A stretch of DNA of 64,000 bases, taken from NCBI RefSeq assembly GCF_000143765.1, contig NZ_GL379778.1, positions 1 through 64,000 of the forward strand, given 5' to 3'. Both the position numbers and the translations under genes were made by a program. Every line of letters begins with the position of its first letter. Position 1 is the first letter of the stretch. The DNA is from Sphingobacterium spiritivorum ATCC 33861. Its GTDB lineage: Bacteria; Bacteroidota; Bacteroidia; Sphingobacteriales; Sphingobacteriaceae. The notes under the pieces were generated by a model. It did not search any database. It saw only the letters and a program-made list of their open reading frames with translations, and was not told the origin of the DNA. This document shows, one piece after another, positions 7,876 through 15,895 of the stretch.

Positions 7876-7942
7876 TAATGCCTGCAATAAAATTTGATTT
7901 TTCATGTAACTGCCTAAAAGCTAAAAACATTAATTTGAAAAA

Positions 7943-8800
7943 TTATCTGCGTGCATGGATCATACGGTCTGCTCCGTGCATATCTTTAATCAATTCTACA
8001 GTTGAAAATCCCTTTTTCCGTAACATATTTGCCGTTTCAGGTCCGTAGTATTGATTGATCTCAAAATAAAGATCACCTGACGGCTTCAAATGAACCAAAG
8101 CAAAAGAGGCAATAGTCTCATAAAAAAGCAGAGGTGTGCTCTCTTCTACGAAAAGAGCGAGGTGCGGTTCAAATTCTAGTACATTGCTGTGCATATCCTC
8201 TTTTTCCTTAGGTGTGATATAAGGAGGATTGCTGACAATAATGTCATATAACTGTTCTGTAAACAGATATTCCCATTCCAGAATGTCAGCATTTACAAAA
8301 TGAATATCCGTCCCCAATTTTTTTGCATTACGTTTAGCCACAGCAATCGCTTCTTTGGAAATATCCAACGCGCTGACATGAGCAGAAGGCATATGCTTCT
8401 TCAGTATAACAGGGATGCATCCACTACCAGTCCCGATATCTATAATCTTTAGCGGGACAGCAGAAGAACGGTGATGTCCTATGATCAGGTGTACCAATTC
8501 TTCGGTTTCCGGTCTCGGTATGAGTACAAACTCATTTACTTCAAATATTTCACCATAAAAATCAGCCTTTTTCAATATATGTTGAATAGGTTTACGTCTT
8601 AACAGCTCCTGTAGTATACGATCCAGCTGAATCTTTTGTTCTTCGGTAACTGCTTCAGTGTTCCGAACAGCGTATTGCATTCTGTTTATACCCGTTACTT
8701 CTTCCAGAGCAAGAAAAAAAAGAGATTTAGCCTCTTCAAGGTCATATATTTTTGTCAATTGTGCTGTAAAGTATAGTTCGTATTGTTGAAGTGAATTCAT
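7943..8800 (-). CDS. prmC: Peptide chain release factor N5-glutamine methyltransferase
   Basis: This 285-residue enzyme methylates the glutamine of the GGQ motif in release factors RF1/RF2, using S-adenosylmethionine. An N-terminal helical domain (1-95) is followed by a Rossmann methyltransferase fold with the SAM motif Asp-Ile-Gly-Thr-Gly-Ser-Gly-Cys at 121-128. The substrate-binding Asn-Pro-Pro-Tyr is at 191-194, and Arg-Pro-Glu-Thr-Glu-Glu lies near 96-101. Length and motifs fit PrmC well. It is divergent from ribD, and both genes have their -7 boxes almost touching their start codons. Confidence 0.93.
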   Translation of the reverse strand: MNSLQQYELYFTAQLTKIYDLEEAKSLFFLALEEVTGINRMQYAVRNTEAVTEEQKIQLDRILQELLRRKPIQHILKKADFYGEIFEVNEFVLIPRPETEELVHLIIGHHRSSAVPLKIIDIGTGSGCIPVILKKHMPSAHVSALDISKEAIAVAKRNAKKLGTDIHFVNADILEWEYLFTEQLYDIIVSNPPYITPKEKEDMHSNVLEFEPHLALFVEESTPLLFYETIASFALVHLKPSGDLYFEINQYYGPETANMLRKKGFSTVELIKDMHGADRMIHARR

Positions 8801-8804
8801 AGCT

Positions 8805-8812
8805 CAAAAATA
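8805..8812 (-). promoter_or_regulatory. -7 element of prmC
   Basis: TATTTTTG on the minus strand (8812-8805) ends only four bases before the ATG, so the transcript would be leaderless or nearly so. Confidence 0.5.
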
Positions 8813-8859
8813 CAATTATTCTTAGAGAACCATATAGCAGTTATCTGCCATCTAATTGA

Positions 8860-8867
8860 TACTTTTG
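8860..8867 (+). promoter_or_regulatory. -7 element of ribD
   Basis: TACTTTTG matches TAnnTTTG and ends three bases before the ATG at 8871. It rules out the in-frame TTG at 8856 as the start, because that codon would lie upstream of the promoter. Confidence 0.55.
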
Positions 8868-8870
8868 TAT

Positions 8871-9923
8871 ATGAATATGCAAGAACGATACATGCAAAGA
8901 TGTCTGGAGCTCGCCCTACTTGGTGCGGGTACTGTGAGTCCTAATCCTATGGTCGGAGCTGTGATAGTCCATGAGAATAAAATCATTGGTGAGGGCTATA
9001 CTTCGCCCTATGGCGGTCCACATGCAGAAGTCAATGCTATTCAACAGGTGAAGGATCAGTATCCGGATTCAGCAGACCGCTTGCTGGAAGAATCCGATAT
9101 GTATGTCAGTCTGGAACCCTGTGCACATTTTGGAAAAACACCTCCCTGTGCTAATCTTATTGTAAAGCATAACCTCAGAAAAGTCTATATCGCCTGTATG
9201 GATCCGTTTGCTCAGGTCAACGGTAAAGGTCTCGGAATCTTGCAGGAGGCAGGGATAGAAGTAGAAGTCGGCTTGTTAGAGAAAGAAGCCCTTTGGTTAA
9301 ACAGACGTTTTTTTACACGCGTCAGGCAGAACAGGCCTTATATTATCCTCAAATGGGCAGAGACAGCCGATGGATATATGGCAAAGAATACCGATGAACA
9401 AGCCTGGATCAGTAATGAAGCCAGTAAGCAACTTGTGCATAAATGGAGATCTGAAGAAGATGCTATATTGGTAGGAACTCGTACCGCATTGATCGATAAT
9501 CCGTCACTGACAGTGAGAGAGTGGGAGGGAAGTAATCCCAAACGTGTCCTCGTAGATAAGCAGTTGTCAGTACCTGAGACTGCAGCTATCTTTTCCGAAG
9601 ATGCAGATACCATTGTGTTCAATGCAGTCAAGACCGACTGGCAGGGGCGTATCAAGTATATCGAATTGGAAAATTATGATTTATATCTGCCTCAGAATAT
9701 CCTGTACCAACTATACCTGATGGATATTCAGTCTGTTATTATAGAAGGAGGAGCTAAGACTCTTCAGCACTTTATCGATGCAGGACTATGGGATGAAGCC
9801 AGAGTGATCAAAAGTAAAGTGTTTTGGGAAGACGGTATAAAGGCGCCTGTTATCGAAGGTGAACTGAAAGAACAGCATACTGTAGCTTCTGATGACGTTT
9901 ATTTAATCGTAAAGAAAAATTAG
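8871..9923 (+). CDS. ribD: Bifunctional riboflavin biosynthesis deaminase/reductase
   Basis: RibD carries out the second and third steps of riboflavin synthesis, deaminating and then reducing the pyrimidine intermediate. From the ATG at 8871 it has 350 residues. The N-terminal cytidine-deaminase-like domain has the zinc ligands His51 (Pro-His-Ala-Glu), Cys84 and Cys93 (Glu-Pro-Cys-Ala-His ... Pro-Pro-Cys) and catalytic Glu53. The C-terminal reductase domain (about 150-345) has Lys-Trp-Ala, Gly-Thr-Arg-Thr and a Glu-Gly-Gly-Ala segment. A second ATG at 8877 is an equally likely start given the promoter position. It is followed by DUF2851 after 32 bases. Confidence 0.93.
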   Translation: MNMQERYMQRCLELALLGAGTVSPNPMVGAVIVHENKIIGEGYTSPYGGPHAEVNAIQQVKDQYPDSADRLLEESDMYVSLEPCAHFGKTPPCANLIVKHNLRKVYIACMDPFAQVNGKGLGILQEAGIEVEVGLLEKEALWLNRRFFTRVRQNRPYIILKWAETADGYMAKNTDEQAWISNEASKQLVHKWRSEEDAILVGTRTALIDNPSLTVREWEGSNPKRVLVDKQLSVPETAAIFSEDADTIVFNAVKTDWQGRIKYIELENYDLYLPQNILYQLYLMDIQSVIIEGGAKTLQHFIDAGLWDEARVIKSKVFWEDGIKAPVIEGELKEQHTVASDDVYLIVKKN

Positions 9924-9955
9924 TTTTATTTTAAAGAAATGTGTATTTTTAAGGT

Positions 9956-11254
9956 ATGCGAATACCGGAAAAATTACTTCATTTCATCTGGCGGTTTCGT
10001 TTATTTGACCAATATAATCTTCAAACGCTTCAAAAAGACGATATTAAGATAGAAGATGTAGGTCATTATAATCTGAATGCAGGGCCTGATTTTTTGCATG
10101 CTAATATAAGAATTGGCAAAGAGGAATGGAATGGCCATATCGAGCTGCATGTCACTGATAAAGCCTGGTATTTGCATCAGCATGATAAAGACAAGTCTTA
10201 TGACAATGTTATTCTGCATGTGATATGGGACGGAGATGAAGAAGTACGCAGGTCTGATGGCACTTCTGTCCCCACACTCTGTCTGAAACCGCTAATCAGA
10301 TCGGATCTTATTACAAAATATGAGTTTATCATGGGCAATTCAAATGCCTGGATTCCCTGTGAAAAGCAGATTGGAGATGTAGAACCATTATTTGTAAAAC
10401 AATGGTTATCCCGGATAGCTGTAGAGCGTTTTCATGATAAGTATGATATCCTGATCAAACAATTCACCGGCTATGGATGTGATTTTGAAAAAATGGCTTT
10501 CGTTATGCTTGCACGGGCTTTCGGACAAAAAGTCAATGCAGACTCCTTTCAGGAACTGGCAGAGCTCATCCCTTTTACACTGATCCATAAATACAGGAAT
10601 GATGTAATGAAATCAGAAGCATTGGTTTTGGGAATAGCAGGTTTTTTAGGAGAAAGCGAGGTTTTTGAAGATAGCTATGCCGGCAATCTTCATAAAGAGT
10701 ATCAGTACCTCAGGAAGCTCCATCGACTGCCGGAGATGGATAAAAGCCGATGGAAATTTATGCGTATGCGACCCTATAACTTTCCCACATTTCGAATTGC
10801 ACAGCTCGTCTCACTGTACCGGCAGCAGGAAGGATTATTTTCCTATATTATGGAGTTGGAAACACTTGCAGAGCTGAGGGTATTATTTGAAAAGATAAAA
10901 CTTTCTGAATTTTGGGAAAGACATTATACGTTACAAAAGTCTGCTGTAAAGCATAGTACAAAAATGGGTAAATTGGCTGCAAGAACGCTGATTATCAATA
11001 GTATTGTGCAATTATTATTTTTGTATGGTAAATATTTTGATCAGGAAATGTACATTTGTAAAGCTATGGCATGGTTAGAGGAGCTGGAAGCAGAATCCAA
11101 TTCTATAGTAAATAAATTTGCAGCTATAGGAGTTCCGGCATTATGCGCAGCAGATTCGCAGGCATTAATACATTTGAAGTCCCATTATTGTGCATTTAAG
11201 AAATGCCTGGATTGTCAAATAGGTTTACAGATATTAAAACCCATACGATCATGA
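9956..11254 (+). CDS. DUF2851 family protein
   Basis: This 432-residue Bacteroidota-restricted protein opens with the family's typical Pro-Glu-Lys-Leu-Leu-His-Phe-Ile-Trp-Arg-Phe. A conserved block near residues 43-65 (Gly-Pro-Asp-Phe ... Trp-Asn-Gly-His-Ile-Glu-Leu-His) has the spacing of acidic and His residues seen in PD-(D/E)XK-type folds. A nuclease-like role is my speculation only. It has no signal peptide. The stop overlaps the start of the PspC gene by ATGA, which points to translational coupling. It lies downstream of ribD. Confidence 0.85.
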   Translation: MRIPEKLLHFIWRFRLFDQYNLQTLQKDDIKIEDVGHYNLNAGPDFLHANIRIGKEEWNGHIELHVTDKAWYLHQHDKDKSYDNVILHVIWDGDEEVRRSDGTSVPTLCLKPLIRSDLITKYEFIMGNSNAWIPCEKQIGDVEPLFVKQWLSRIAVERFHDKYDILIKQFTGYGCDFEKMAFVMLARAFGQKVNADSFQELAELIPFTLIHKYRNDVMKSEALVLGIAGFLGESEVFEDSYAGNLHKEYQYLRKLHRLPEMDKSRWKFMRMRPYNFPTFRIAQLVSLYRQQEGLFSYIMELETLAELRVLFEKIKLSEFWERHYTLQKSAVKHSTKMGKLAARTLIINSIVQLLFLYGKYFDQEMYICKAMAWLEELEAESNSIVNKFAAIGVPALCAADSQALIHLKSHYCAFKKCLDCQIGLQILKPIRS

Positions 11255-11472
11255 TAGAAAAGATTTTATACTATTTTGAGCAGCAATCGTTCGGAGTATG
11301 TGCTTATTTGGGAGAAAAATTCTCAATTTCTATCGCCAAGTTAAGACTGTTTTTTATCTATGCCACTATCATCGGCGCAGGATTTCCGATTCTTTTTTAT
11401 TTATTTGCCGGTGTACTTCTAGACTTTCGGGCCTACGTAAAAAAGATGCGTAAGCATTTGTGGGATAGTTAA
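11251..11472 (+). CDS. PspC-domain small membrane protein
   Basis: This 73-residue protein starts at the ATG that overlaps the DUF2851 stop (ATGA). A longer upstream reading from 11203 would run inside the DUF2851 gene and is not needed. A hydrophobic segment at about 30-53 and the Leu-Arg-Leu-Phe-Phe-Ile-Tyr-Ala-Thr pattern match the PspC domain, which in other bacteria is an inner-membrane sensor of phage-shock stress. The pairing with DUF2851 is tight. The stress role is family knowledge, not visible here. Confidence 0.75.
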   Translation: MIEKILYYFEQQSFGVCAYLGEKFSISIAKLRLFFIYATIIGAGFPILFYLFAGVLLDFRAYVKKMRKHLWDS

Positions 11473-11475
11473 TGG

Positions 11476-12126
11476 TTATGCCTTTAGGATTTCGGATATC
11501 TCTTTAAAACCTTTATCAGCGGCCATATCAGAAGCCGTAAGGCCCATGTCGCTTCTGGCCGAAATATCCGCACCGTTTTCTAAAAGCACAATAATCAGAT
11601 CGATATTGCCGTGTTGTGCTGCCAGATGAAGAGGCGTGATCCGTGATGATTGCGCAATGTTTACATAAGCGCCGGCCTCTATCAGCATTTTACTTATCGT
11701 ACTGTTATTAGCATTGAGTGCCGCATGGAGTGGATATACATTGTATCCGTTTTGAGAAGGAATATTTGGATCAGCATGGTTTTTCAGCAGAATCCGGATA
11801 ATATCCTCTCTGGAGAAGTGTGTAGCTATCCCTAAAGGTGTAAACCCCTGAGTAGAAAGTTCATCTACGATCTCCGGTTTCTGCAAAATAATAGCTTCTA
11901 CATGTTGCGTGAGACCTGCTGCACAAGCTTCGTGAATGGTGATCGATGTGATGTATTTTAAGATAGTTTGTACAATTTGAGTTTTATTGTAGTAACATGC
12001 CAGCATTAAAGGGGAAATATCATGACTGGTATTCTGTTTTACCAGGTCCGGATCGTTTCGTAACAACAATTCCAAATCCTGATAGTTGCCCGTTTCAATA
12101 TACTCTTCTAATACCGATAAACTCAT
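11476..12126 (-). CDS. Ankyrin-repeat protein
   Basis: The protein has 216 residues, nearly all of them ankyrin repeats: about six copies of the 33-residue pattern, the clearest being Gly-Phe-Thr-Pro-Leu-Gly-Ile-Ala, Asn-Gly-Tyr-Asn-Val-Tyr-Pro-Leu-His-Ala-Ala, Arg-Ile-Thr-Pro-Leu-His-Leu-Ala-Ala and Met-Gly-Leu-Thr-Ala-Ser-Asp-Met-Ala. It has no signal peptide and is probably a cytosolic binding protein. It is convergent with the PspC gene, with only three bases between stops. The partner is unknown. Confidence 0.85.
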   Translation of the reverse strand: MSLSVLEEYIETGNYQDLELLLRNDPDLVKQNTSHDISPLMLACYYNKTQIVQTILKYITSITIHEACAAGLTQHVEAIILQKPEIVDELSTQGFTPLGIATHFSREDIIRILLKNHADPNIPSQNGYNVYPLHAALNANNSTISKMLIEAGAYVNIAQSSRITPLHLAAQHGNIDLIIVLLENGADISARSDMGLTASDMAADKGFKEISEILKA

Positions 12127-12340
12127 TGAATCTTGTTTTAATGATACGAAATAAATAAAAAATTGTTAATTATAAAATGAAATGTTAATAACATTCCAAG
12201 TGTGGATATTTTTTGCCAAATGAGGCTGATTGAATCCCTGTTTGATTTTGTTATACATATGTATCTTTTTACCTATACAACAATATTTAATAGGGCTGTA
12301 GTTATACGGCTACATTTTAATAATTTAAGATTAAAAAAAT
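12127..12340. other. AT-rich upstream region without a gene
   Basis: This is the first part of a 350-base gap between the ankyrin gene and ubiX. It is AT-rich and I see no coding frame or strong repeat. The upstream sequence of the ankyrin gene, with no exact TAnnTTTG near its start, lies here. Confidence 0.4.
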
Positions 12341-12370
12341 TTTGAATGATCGACAATTAAAGTACATTTG
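12341..12370 (+). promoter_or_regulatory. Consensus promoter ahead of a short untranslated unit
   Basis: TTTG (12341-12344) and TACATTTG (12363-12370) are separated by 18 bases, close to the ideal Bacteroidota spacing. The predicted start is near 12377. Confidence 0.6.
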
Positions 12371-12376
12371 TACAGG

Positions 12377-12445
12377 CCCTCCCCAAGGGCATGTTTTTCA
12401 TAGGTAGATGTAGGGTCGAATATTTCTTATTCGACCCTTTTTTTT
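12377..12445 (+). ncRNA. Candidate small RNA, about 70 nt
   Basis: A full promoter ends just before this interval and a strong intrinsic terminator closes it, with no reading frame between. A 5' hairpin (GCCCT/AGGGC, 12376-12390) precedes about 20 unpaired bases and the terminator stem. The ubiX gene has its own -7 box immediately after the terminator, so this is unlikely to be merely its leader. I do not recognise the RNA family. It could also be an attenuated leader with readthrough. Confidence 0.4.
12412..12445 (+). terminator. Intrinsic terminator
   Basis: A perfect 11-bp stem (AGGGTCGAATA at 12412-12422 and its complement at 12428-12438) with a 5-nt loop is followed by a run of eight T residues. 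Confidence 0.9.
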
Positions 12446-12452
12446 AGCTTTG
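12445..12452 (+). promoter_or_regulatory. -7 element of ubiX
   Basis: TAGCTTTG directly abuts the T-tract of the preceding terminator and lies 24 bases before the ATG at 12477. It excludes the in-frame TTG at 12450, which overlaps the box. Confidence 0.55.
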
Positions 12453-12476
12453 TGTTTCAATTTAATAGAAAAGACC

Positions 12477-13043
12477 ATGTCAAATAAAATAGTGGTGGCG
12501 ATTACCGGTGCCAGTGGTTCTATATATGCTAAGGTATTGTTGGATACACTGGTCCGCATCAAAGATCAGTTTGAAGAGATAGGAGTAGTGATGTCTGATA
12601 ATGCAAAGGATGTATGGAAATACGAATTGCAGAATACAGCATATGAGGATTATCCCTTTACATTTTATAGCAAGAATGATTTTTATGCCCCTTTTGCTTC
12701 CGGTTCTGCAAGATTTGAGACAATGATCATTTGTCCCTGCTCTATGGGTACATTAGCACGTATCGCGCATGGTACTTCTTCGGATCTTACAACACGTGCA
12801 GCTGATGTTATATTGAAAGAGCGTCGCAAACTCATCCTTATCGCAAGGGAGACCCCGCTAAGCAAAATTCATTTGCAGAATATGCTGGCTGTGACCGATG
12901 CAGGAGGTATTATATGCCCGGCCAGTCCGTCTTATTACAGTCTTCCAAAAGATTTCGAAGAATTAGCCCGAACCGTTGTGGACAGAGCCTTGTCACTGGC
13001 CGGCATTGTTGTGGAATCCTATCAGTGGGGGACAAAAAAATAA
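12477..13043 (+). CDS. ubiX: UbiX family flavin prenyltransferase
   Basis: The protein has 188 residues starting at the ATG at 12477. UbiX makes prenylated FMN, the cofactor of UbiD-type decarboxylases. The Ile-Thr-Gly-Ala-Ser-Gly-Ser flavin-binding loop lies at residues 9-15, followed by the Cys-Pro-Cys-Ser-Met-Gly-Thr-Leu-Ala segment (about 85-93) and Arg-Glu-Thr-Pro-Leu-Ser (about 124-129). The length is usual for the family. No ubiD is nearby, so its client enzyme is elsewhere. Confidence 0.92.
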   Translation: MSNKIVVAITGASGSIYAKVLLDTLVRIKDQFEEIGVVMSDNAKDVWKYELQNTAYEDYPFTFYSKNDFYAPFASGSARFETMIICPCSMGTLARIAHGTSSDLTTRAADVILKERRKLILIARETPLSKIHLQNMLAVTDAGGIICPASPSYYSLPKDFEELARTVVDRALSLAGIVVESYQWGTKK

Positions 13044-13087
13044 GCAGATAATATTCCTGCAATAGTAGCTCTTTTAATAGTATTTTG

Positions 13088-13095
13088 TACATTTG
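13088..13095 (+). promoter_or_regulatory. Possible -7 element upstream of the dihydroorotase-like operon
   Basis: TACATTTG matches the consensus, but it sits 171 bases before the next start codon, so it would imply a long leader. A weaker TATATTTA occurs closer to the gene. Which one is used is undecided. Confidence 0.3.
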
Positions 13096-13266
13096 TTTTC
13101 TAAATGACGCAGCACCTCGCTACAATTGTTTGTTATCTTCCTTTCTTTTATTCTTCAAAAGAAAAATCCATTTTTTATTTTATGTATGGTTGTTTAAAAC
13201 AAATGATGTTCAGGTCAGGTGTTGTATATTTAACAGGACTTCATCAAGCAAATAGATTTTAATTTC

Positions 13267-14532
13267 ATGAGTACATTATTAATCACTTCTGCAACTGTTA
13301 TTTTGCCAGGAAACGAGCATCACCGCAAAGAGGTGGATGTATTGATTGAGAATGGTAAGATCGTAAAGATTGGTAAAAGAATAAAAGCATCGGATTCGGC
13401 AGCTAATGTCGTAGATGCAAAAGGCGCATTCTTGGCACCCGGATTTTTTGATCTTAACGTTAACTTCGGAGAACCCGGACTGGAAACCAAAGAAGATATA
13501 CAGACCGGTACAGCTGCTGCCGCTGCAGGAGGGTTTACAGGAGTGGCTGTTCAGCCCAATACTGAACCTGCCATACAGAGTCGTTCGGAAGTAGCCTTGG
13601 TAATCAATGCTGCAAAAGGAAATCTGGTCGATGTATATCCTGTAGGAGCGATCAGTAAGAAGCGGGAAGGTAAAGAACTTGCAGAGCTGTACGATATGCA
13701 ACAAACCGGTGCTGTCGCTTTTAGTGACGGCAACAGAAGTGTACAACAAGCAGGCCTGATGAGTCGCGCTCTTTTGTATTCCAAAGGATTCAACGGTTTG
13801 ATCATATCACATCCGGAAGATGAATCCATGGCTGGCGGCAATCAGATGAATGAAGGAGTTGTCAGCACTTATCTGGGTATGAAAGGGATTCCTAATCTCG
13901 CAGAATCATTGATGTTGTCACGCGATCTTTATCTTGCTGAGTACAATGAGTCTCCTATACATTTTTCTACAATCAGTACTGCTGAAGCCGTTGACCTCAT
14001 TAAGAAGGCAAAAGCTAAGGGGCAGCAGGTGACGTGTGATGTAGCAGCGCATCATCTTGTGTTGTCTGATAAGGAAGTGGAAGGATTTGACAGTAATTAT
14101 AAGGTAAATCCTCCACTACGTACCAAACAGGATATTAAAGCGTTACTAAAAGGACTGAAAGACGGTATAATCAATGCGGTTGTATCTCAACATACACCTC
14201 AGGAGGTAGAATATAAAAAAGTAGAATTCCACATCGCTAAAAATGGAATTATAGGTTTGCAAACCGTACTTCCGTTACTGGTACAGGCGGGATTAGACGA
14301 AGAGATTATTGTTGAAAAACTGTCGATAGGCCCGCGTAAGGTTTTAGGATTGGAAGTTCCTTCACTACAGGAGGGAGAAGCAGCGAACATCGTATTGTTT
14401 GATACAAAACAAAAATGGACATTTGATACCGCACAGAATAAATCCAAATCTGAAAATTCTCCTTTCTTCGGACAGGAAATGACAGGTAAGGTATTACTGG
14501 TATTCAATAATGGTAAAATATTTAAAAATTAA
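13267..14532 (+). CDS. Dihydroorotase-like protein lacking metal ligands
   Basis: The fold and length (421 residues) are those of type I dihydroorotase, which cyclises carbamoyl aspartate in pyrimidine synthesis. Much of the family signature remains (Ala-Pro-Gly-Phe, Gly-Glu-Pro-Gly-Leu-Glu, Met-Asn-Glu-Gly, Asn-Pro-Pro-Leu-Arg-Thr, Gly-Ile-Ile-Gly-Leu). The zinc ligands do not: the His-x-His pair is Asn64-Val-Asn66, the later ligand His is Thr235, and the Asp-His-Ala-Pro-His motif is Gln308-His-Thr-Pro-Gln312. It is therefore probably not a working enzyme and may be a structural partner, as known for the inactive PyrC-like chains that assemble aspartate transcarbamoylase in some bacteria (inference). 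It starts a run of genes in one direction. Confidence 0.85.
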   Translation: MSTLLITSATVILPGNEHHRKEVDVLIENGKIVKIGKRIKASDSAANVVDAKGAFLAPGFFDLNVNFGEPGLETKEDIQTGTAAAAAGGFTGVAVQPNTEPAIQSRSEVALVINAAKGNLVDVYPVGAISKKREGKELAELYDMQQTGAVAFSDGNRSVQQAGLMSRALLYSKGFNGLIISHPEDESMAGGNQMNEGVVSTYLGMKGIPNLAESLMLSRDLYLAEYNESPIHFSTISTAEAVDLIKKAKAKGQQVTCDVAAHHLVLSDKEVEGFDSNYKVNPPLRTKQDIKALLKGLKDGIINAVVSQHTPQEVEYKKVEFHIAKNGIIGLQTVLPLLVQAGLDEEIIVEKLSIGPRKVLGLEVPSLQEGEAANIVLFDTKQKWTFDTAQNKSKSENSPFFGQEMTGKVLLVFNNGKIFKN

Positions 14533-14538
14533 TCAATT

Positions 14539-15207
14539 ATGAATGTTAAAATAGCTCGTGCAGTGACGCAAGGTCTGGAGACCTATGCTGCCAACGAAGG
14601 TCATGATCATCAGGAATTGTTGAACCGGCTTCATCAGGCTTTTGATGCTCAAAAACCTTTTCTGGAAAAAGTAGATCTGTTAGATGCAGCTTTTGACGAT
14701 CATATGCGTTTTGATGAATTAAGAGAGATCTGCTTTGATCTGTTGCTGATGAACTTCTTCTCTGAAGATGTACAGAAGCTGGAAGAAGATTACCTGGATT
14801 CGCCGGAATGGGAAAGTATAGAAGACCAGACCATCGACAGAGGAACTGAATTACTTAATATTTTTCTTTATCTTCGTGAGTGTGCTGATGATGAAATTGA
14901 ACCCGAACTGGAGGACTATTTGAAAGAATTCCTTCTTGTAGATGAAGATGAATTTCAGGATGAGCACCGTATTTATGAAAAGGTGATTGCTAATCAGATC
15001 CTGGTGGATAGCAGTTATGCAGAGATTGCAAAAGTTGCCGAAACAGTGGATAATCAGGACGAACTGTATGAAGTATTCTATCCTATGATGAGTTTCTTTT
15101 CGGAGTCAAATCCTTCTGAAAAACAACTGGAAGAATATAAAAGTGCTGCTTTAAACAAATCACTTGATTTGGCTCTTTATCAGATTATTATTAACTATAA
15201 CAAATAA
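14539..15207 (+). CDS. Conserved acidic protein of unknown function
   Basis: I do not recognise this 222-residue protein. It is strongly acidic and predicted helical, with Asp/Glu-rich stretches near 75-130. There is no signal peptide, membrane segment or catalytic motif. It starts six bases after the dihydroorotase-like stop and ends three bases before the DUF4199 gene, so it belongs to the same transcript. The tight spacing suggests a shared role, perhaps a cytosolic partner of one neighbour. Confidence 0.65.
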   Translation: MNVKIARAVTQGLETYAANEGHDHQELLNRLHQAFDAQKPFLEKVDLLDAAFDDHMRFDELREICFDLLLMNFFSEDVQKLEEDYLDSPEWESIEDQTIDRGTELLNIFLYLRECADDEIEPELEDYLKEFLLVDEDEFQDEHRIYEKVIANQILVDSSYAEIAKVAETVDNQDELYEVFYPMMSFFSESNPSEKQLEEYKSAALNKSLDLALYQIIINYNK

Positions 15208-15210
15208 ATT

Positions 15211-15861
15211 ATGACCGACCAACTTTCACTTCAAGAACCCGACGGTAAAAAACAGAGTATAACCTATGGATTGTATCTTGGTGTTATTGCACTTGTACTG
15301 GGTATAGTAACGATGTACATTTCTAAAAGTACAACTTCCTTAATGGTACTATTTGGTGTTTCTGCTGTACTTAACTTAGTAATTTTTCTTGTTGTTGCAG
15401 TGTTATTTTCGATTAGTATCAGAAAAAGTATTGGCGGATACTGGTCATTTTCTGAAGCCTTGAAAAAGATCTTCATTATGTTTGCTGTTGCTGCGCTTCT
15501 TTCCTCTTTAGGTTCTTTTGCTTTTACAAAATTTGTCGAACCTACTATTCAGGAAGAAGTAATCAATAATACCAGTAACCTGACGATCGAAATGTTGGAG
15601 AAAACAGGTGCCGGAGATGAGCAGATAGACGAAACCATTGCAAAACTGGATGAACAGAAAGCGGAGATTTCAAAAATGTCGTTCTGGCAATTTTTCAAAG
15701 GAATAGGTGTTACAATGATCTTCTATTTTGTCTTAGCTCTGATTCTGGCTGCTATTTTAAAGAAAGAAAAACCTTTTTTTCAGCAACATCCTAACGTTGA
15801 TCCTAATACCGATCCGAATGCAAATTATGGTGCATGGCCGGATCAGAACAATCCCAACTAA
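15211..15861 (+). CDS. DUF4199 inner-membrane protein
   Basis: The protein has 216 residues with four predicted membrane segments (about 18-40, 46-70, 84-106 and 160-186) and a loop of about 50 residues between the third and fourth. The C-terminal tail is rich in Pro, Asn and Asp. This pattern matches the DUF4199 family of Bacteroidota, of unknown function and often found next to GT2 glycosyltransferases, as here. It lies between the acidic protein gene and the first GT2. Confidence 0.75.
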   Translation: MTDQLSLQEPDGKKQSITYGLYLGVIALVLGIVTMYISKSTTSLMVLFGVSAVLNLVIFLVVAVLFSISIRKSIGGYWSFSEALKKIFIMFAVAALLSSLGSFAFTKFVEPTIQEEVINNTSNLTIEMLEKTGAGDEQIDETIAKLDEQKAEISKMSFWQFFKGIGVTMIFYFVLALILAAILKKEKPFFQQHPNVDPNTDPNANYGAWPDQNNPN

Positions 15862-15895
15862 TACGATAAAAAAGTTAAGATATTTAGCATAGAAA

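Noticed and set aside
7652..7930. A 92-codon minus-strand frame over the tRNA-Lys gene
   Set aside because: It overlaps the whole tRNA, its terminator and its promoter, so it cannot be a protein gene.
8856..8870. TTG at 8856 as the ribD start
   Set aside because: The codon precedes the TACTTTTG promoter box, so it would not be transcribed.
11203..11250. TTG/ATG-extended start of the PspC gene
   Set aside because: The extension lies inside the DUF2851 gene; the ATGA overlap at 11251 is the natural start.
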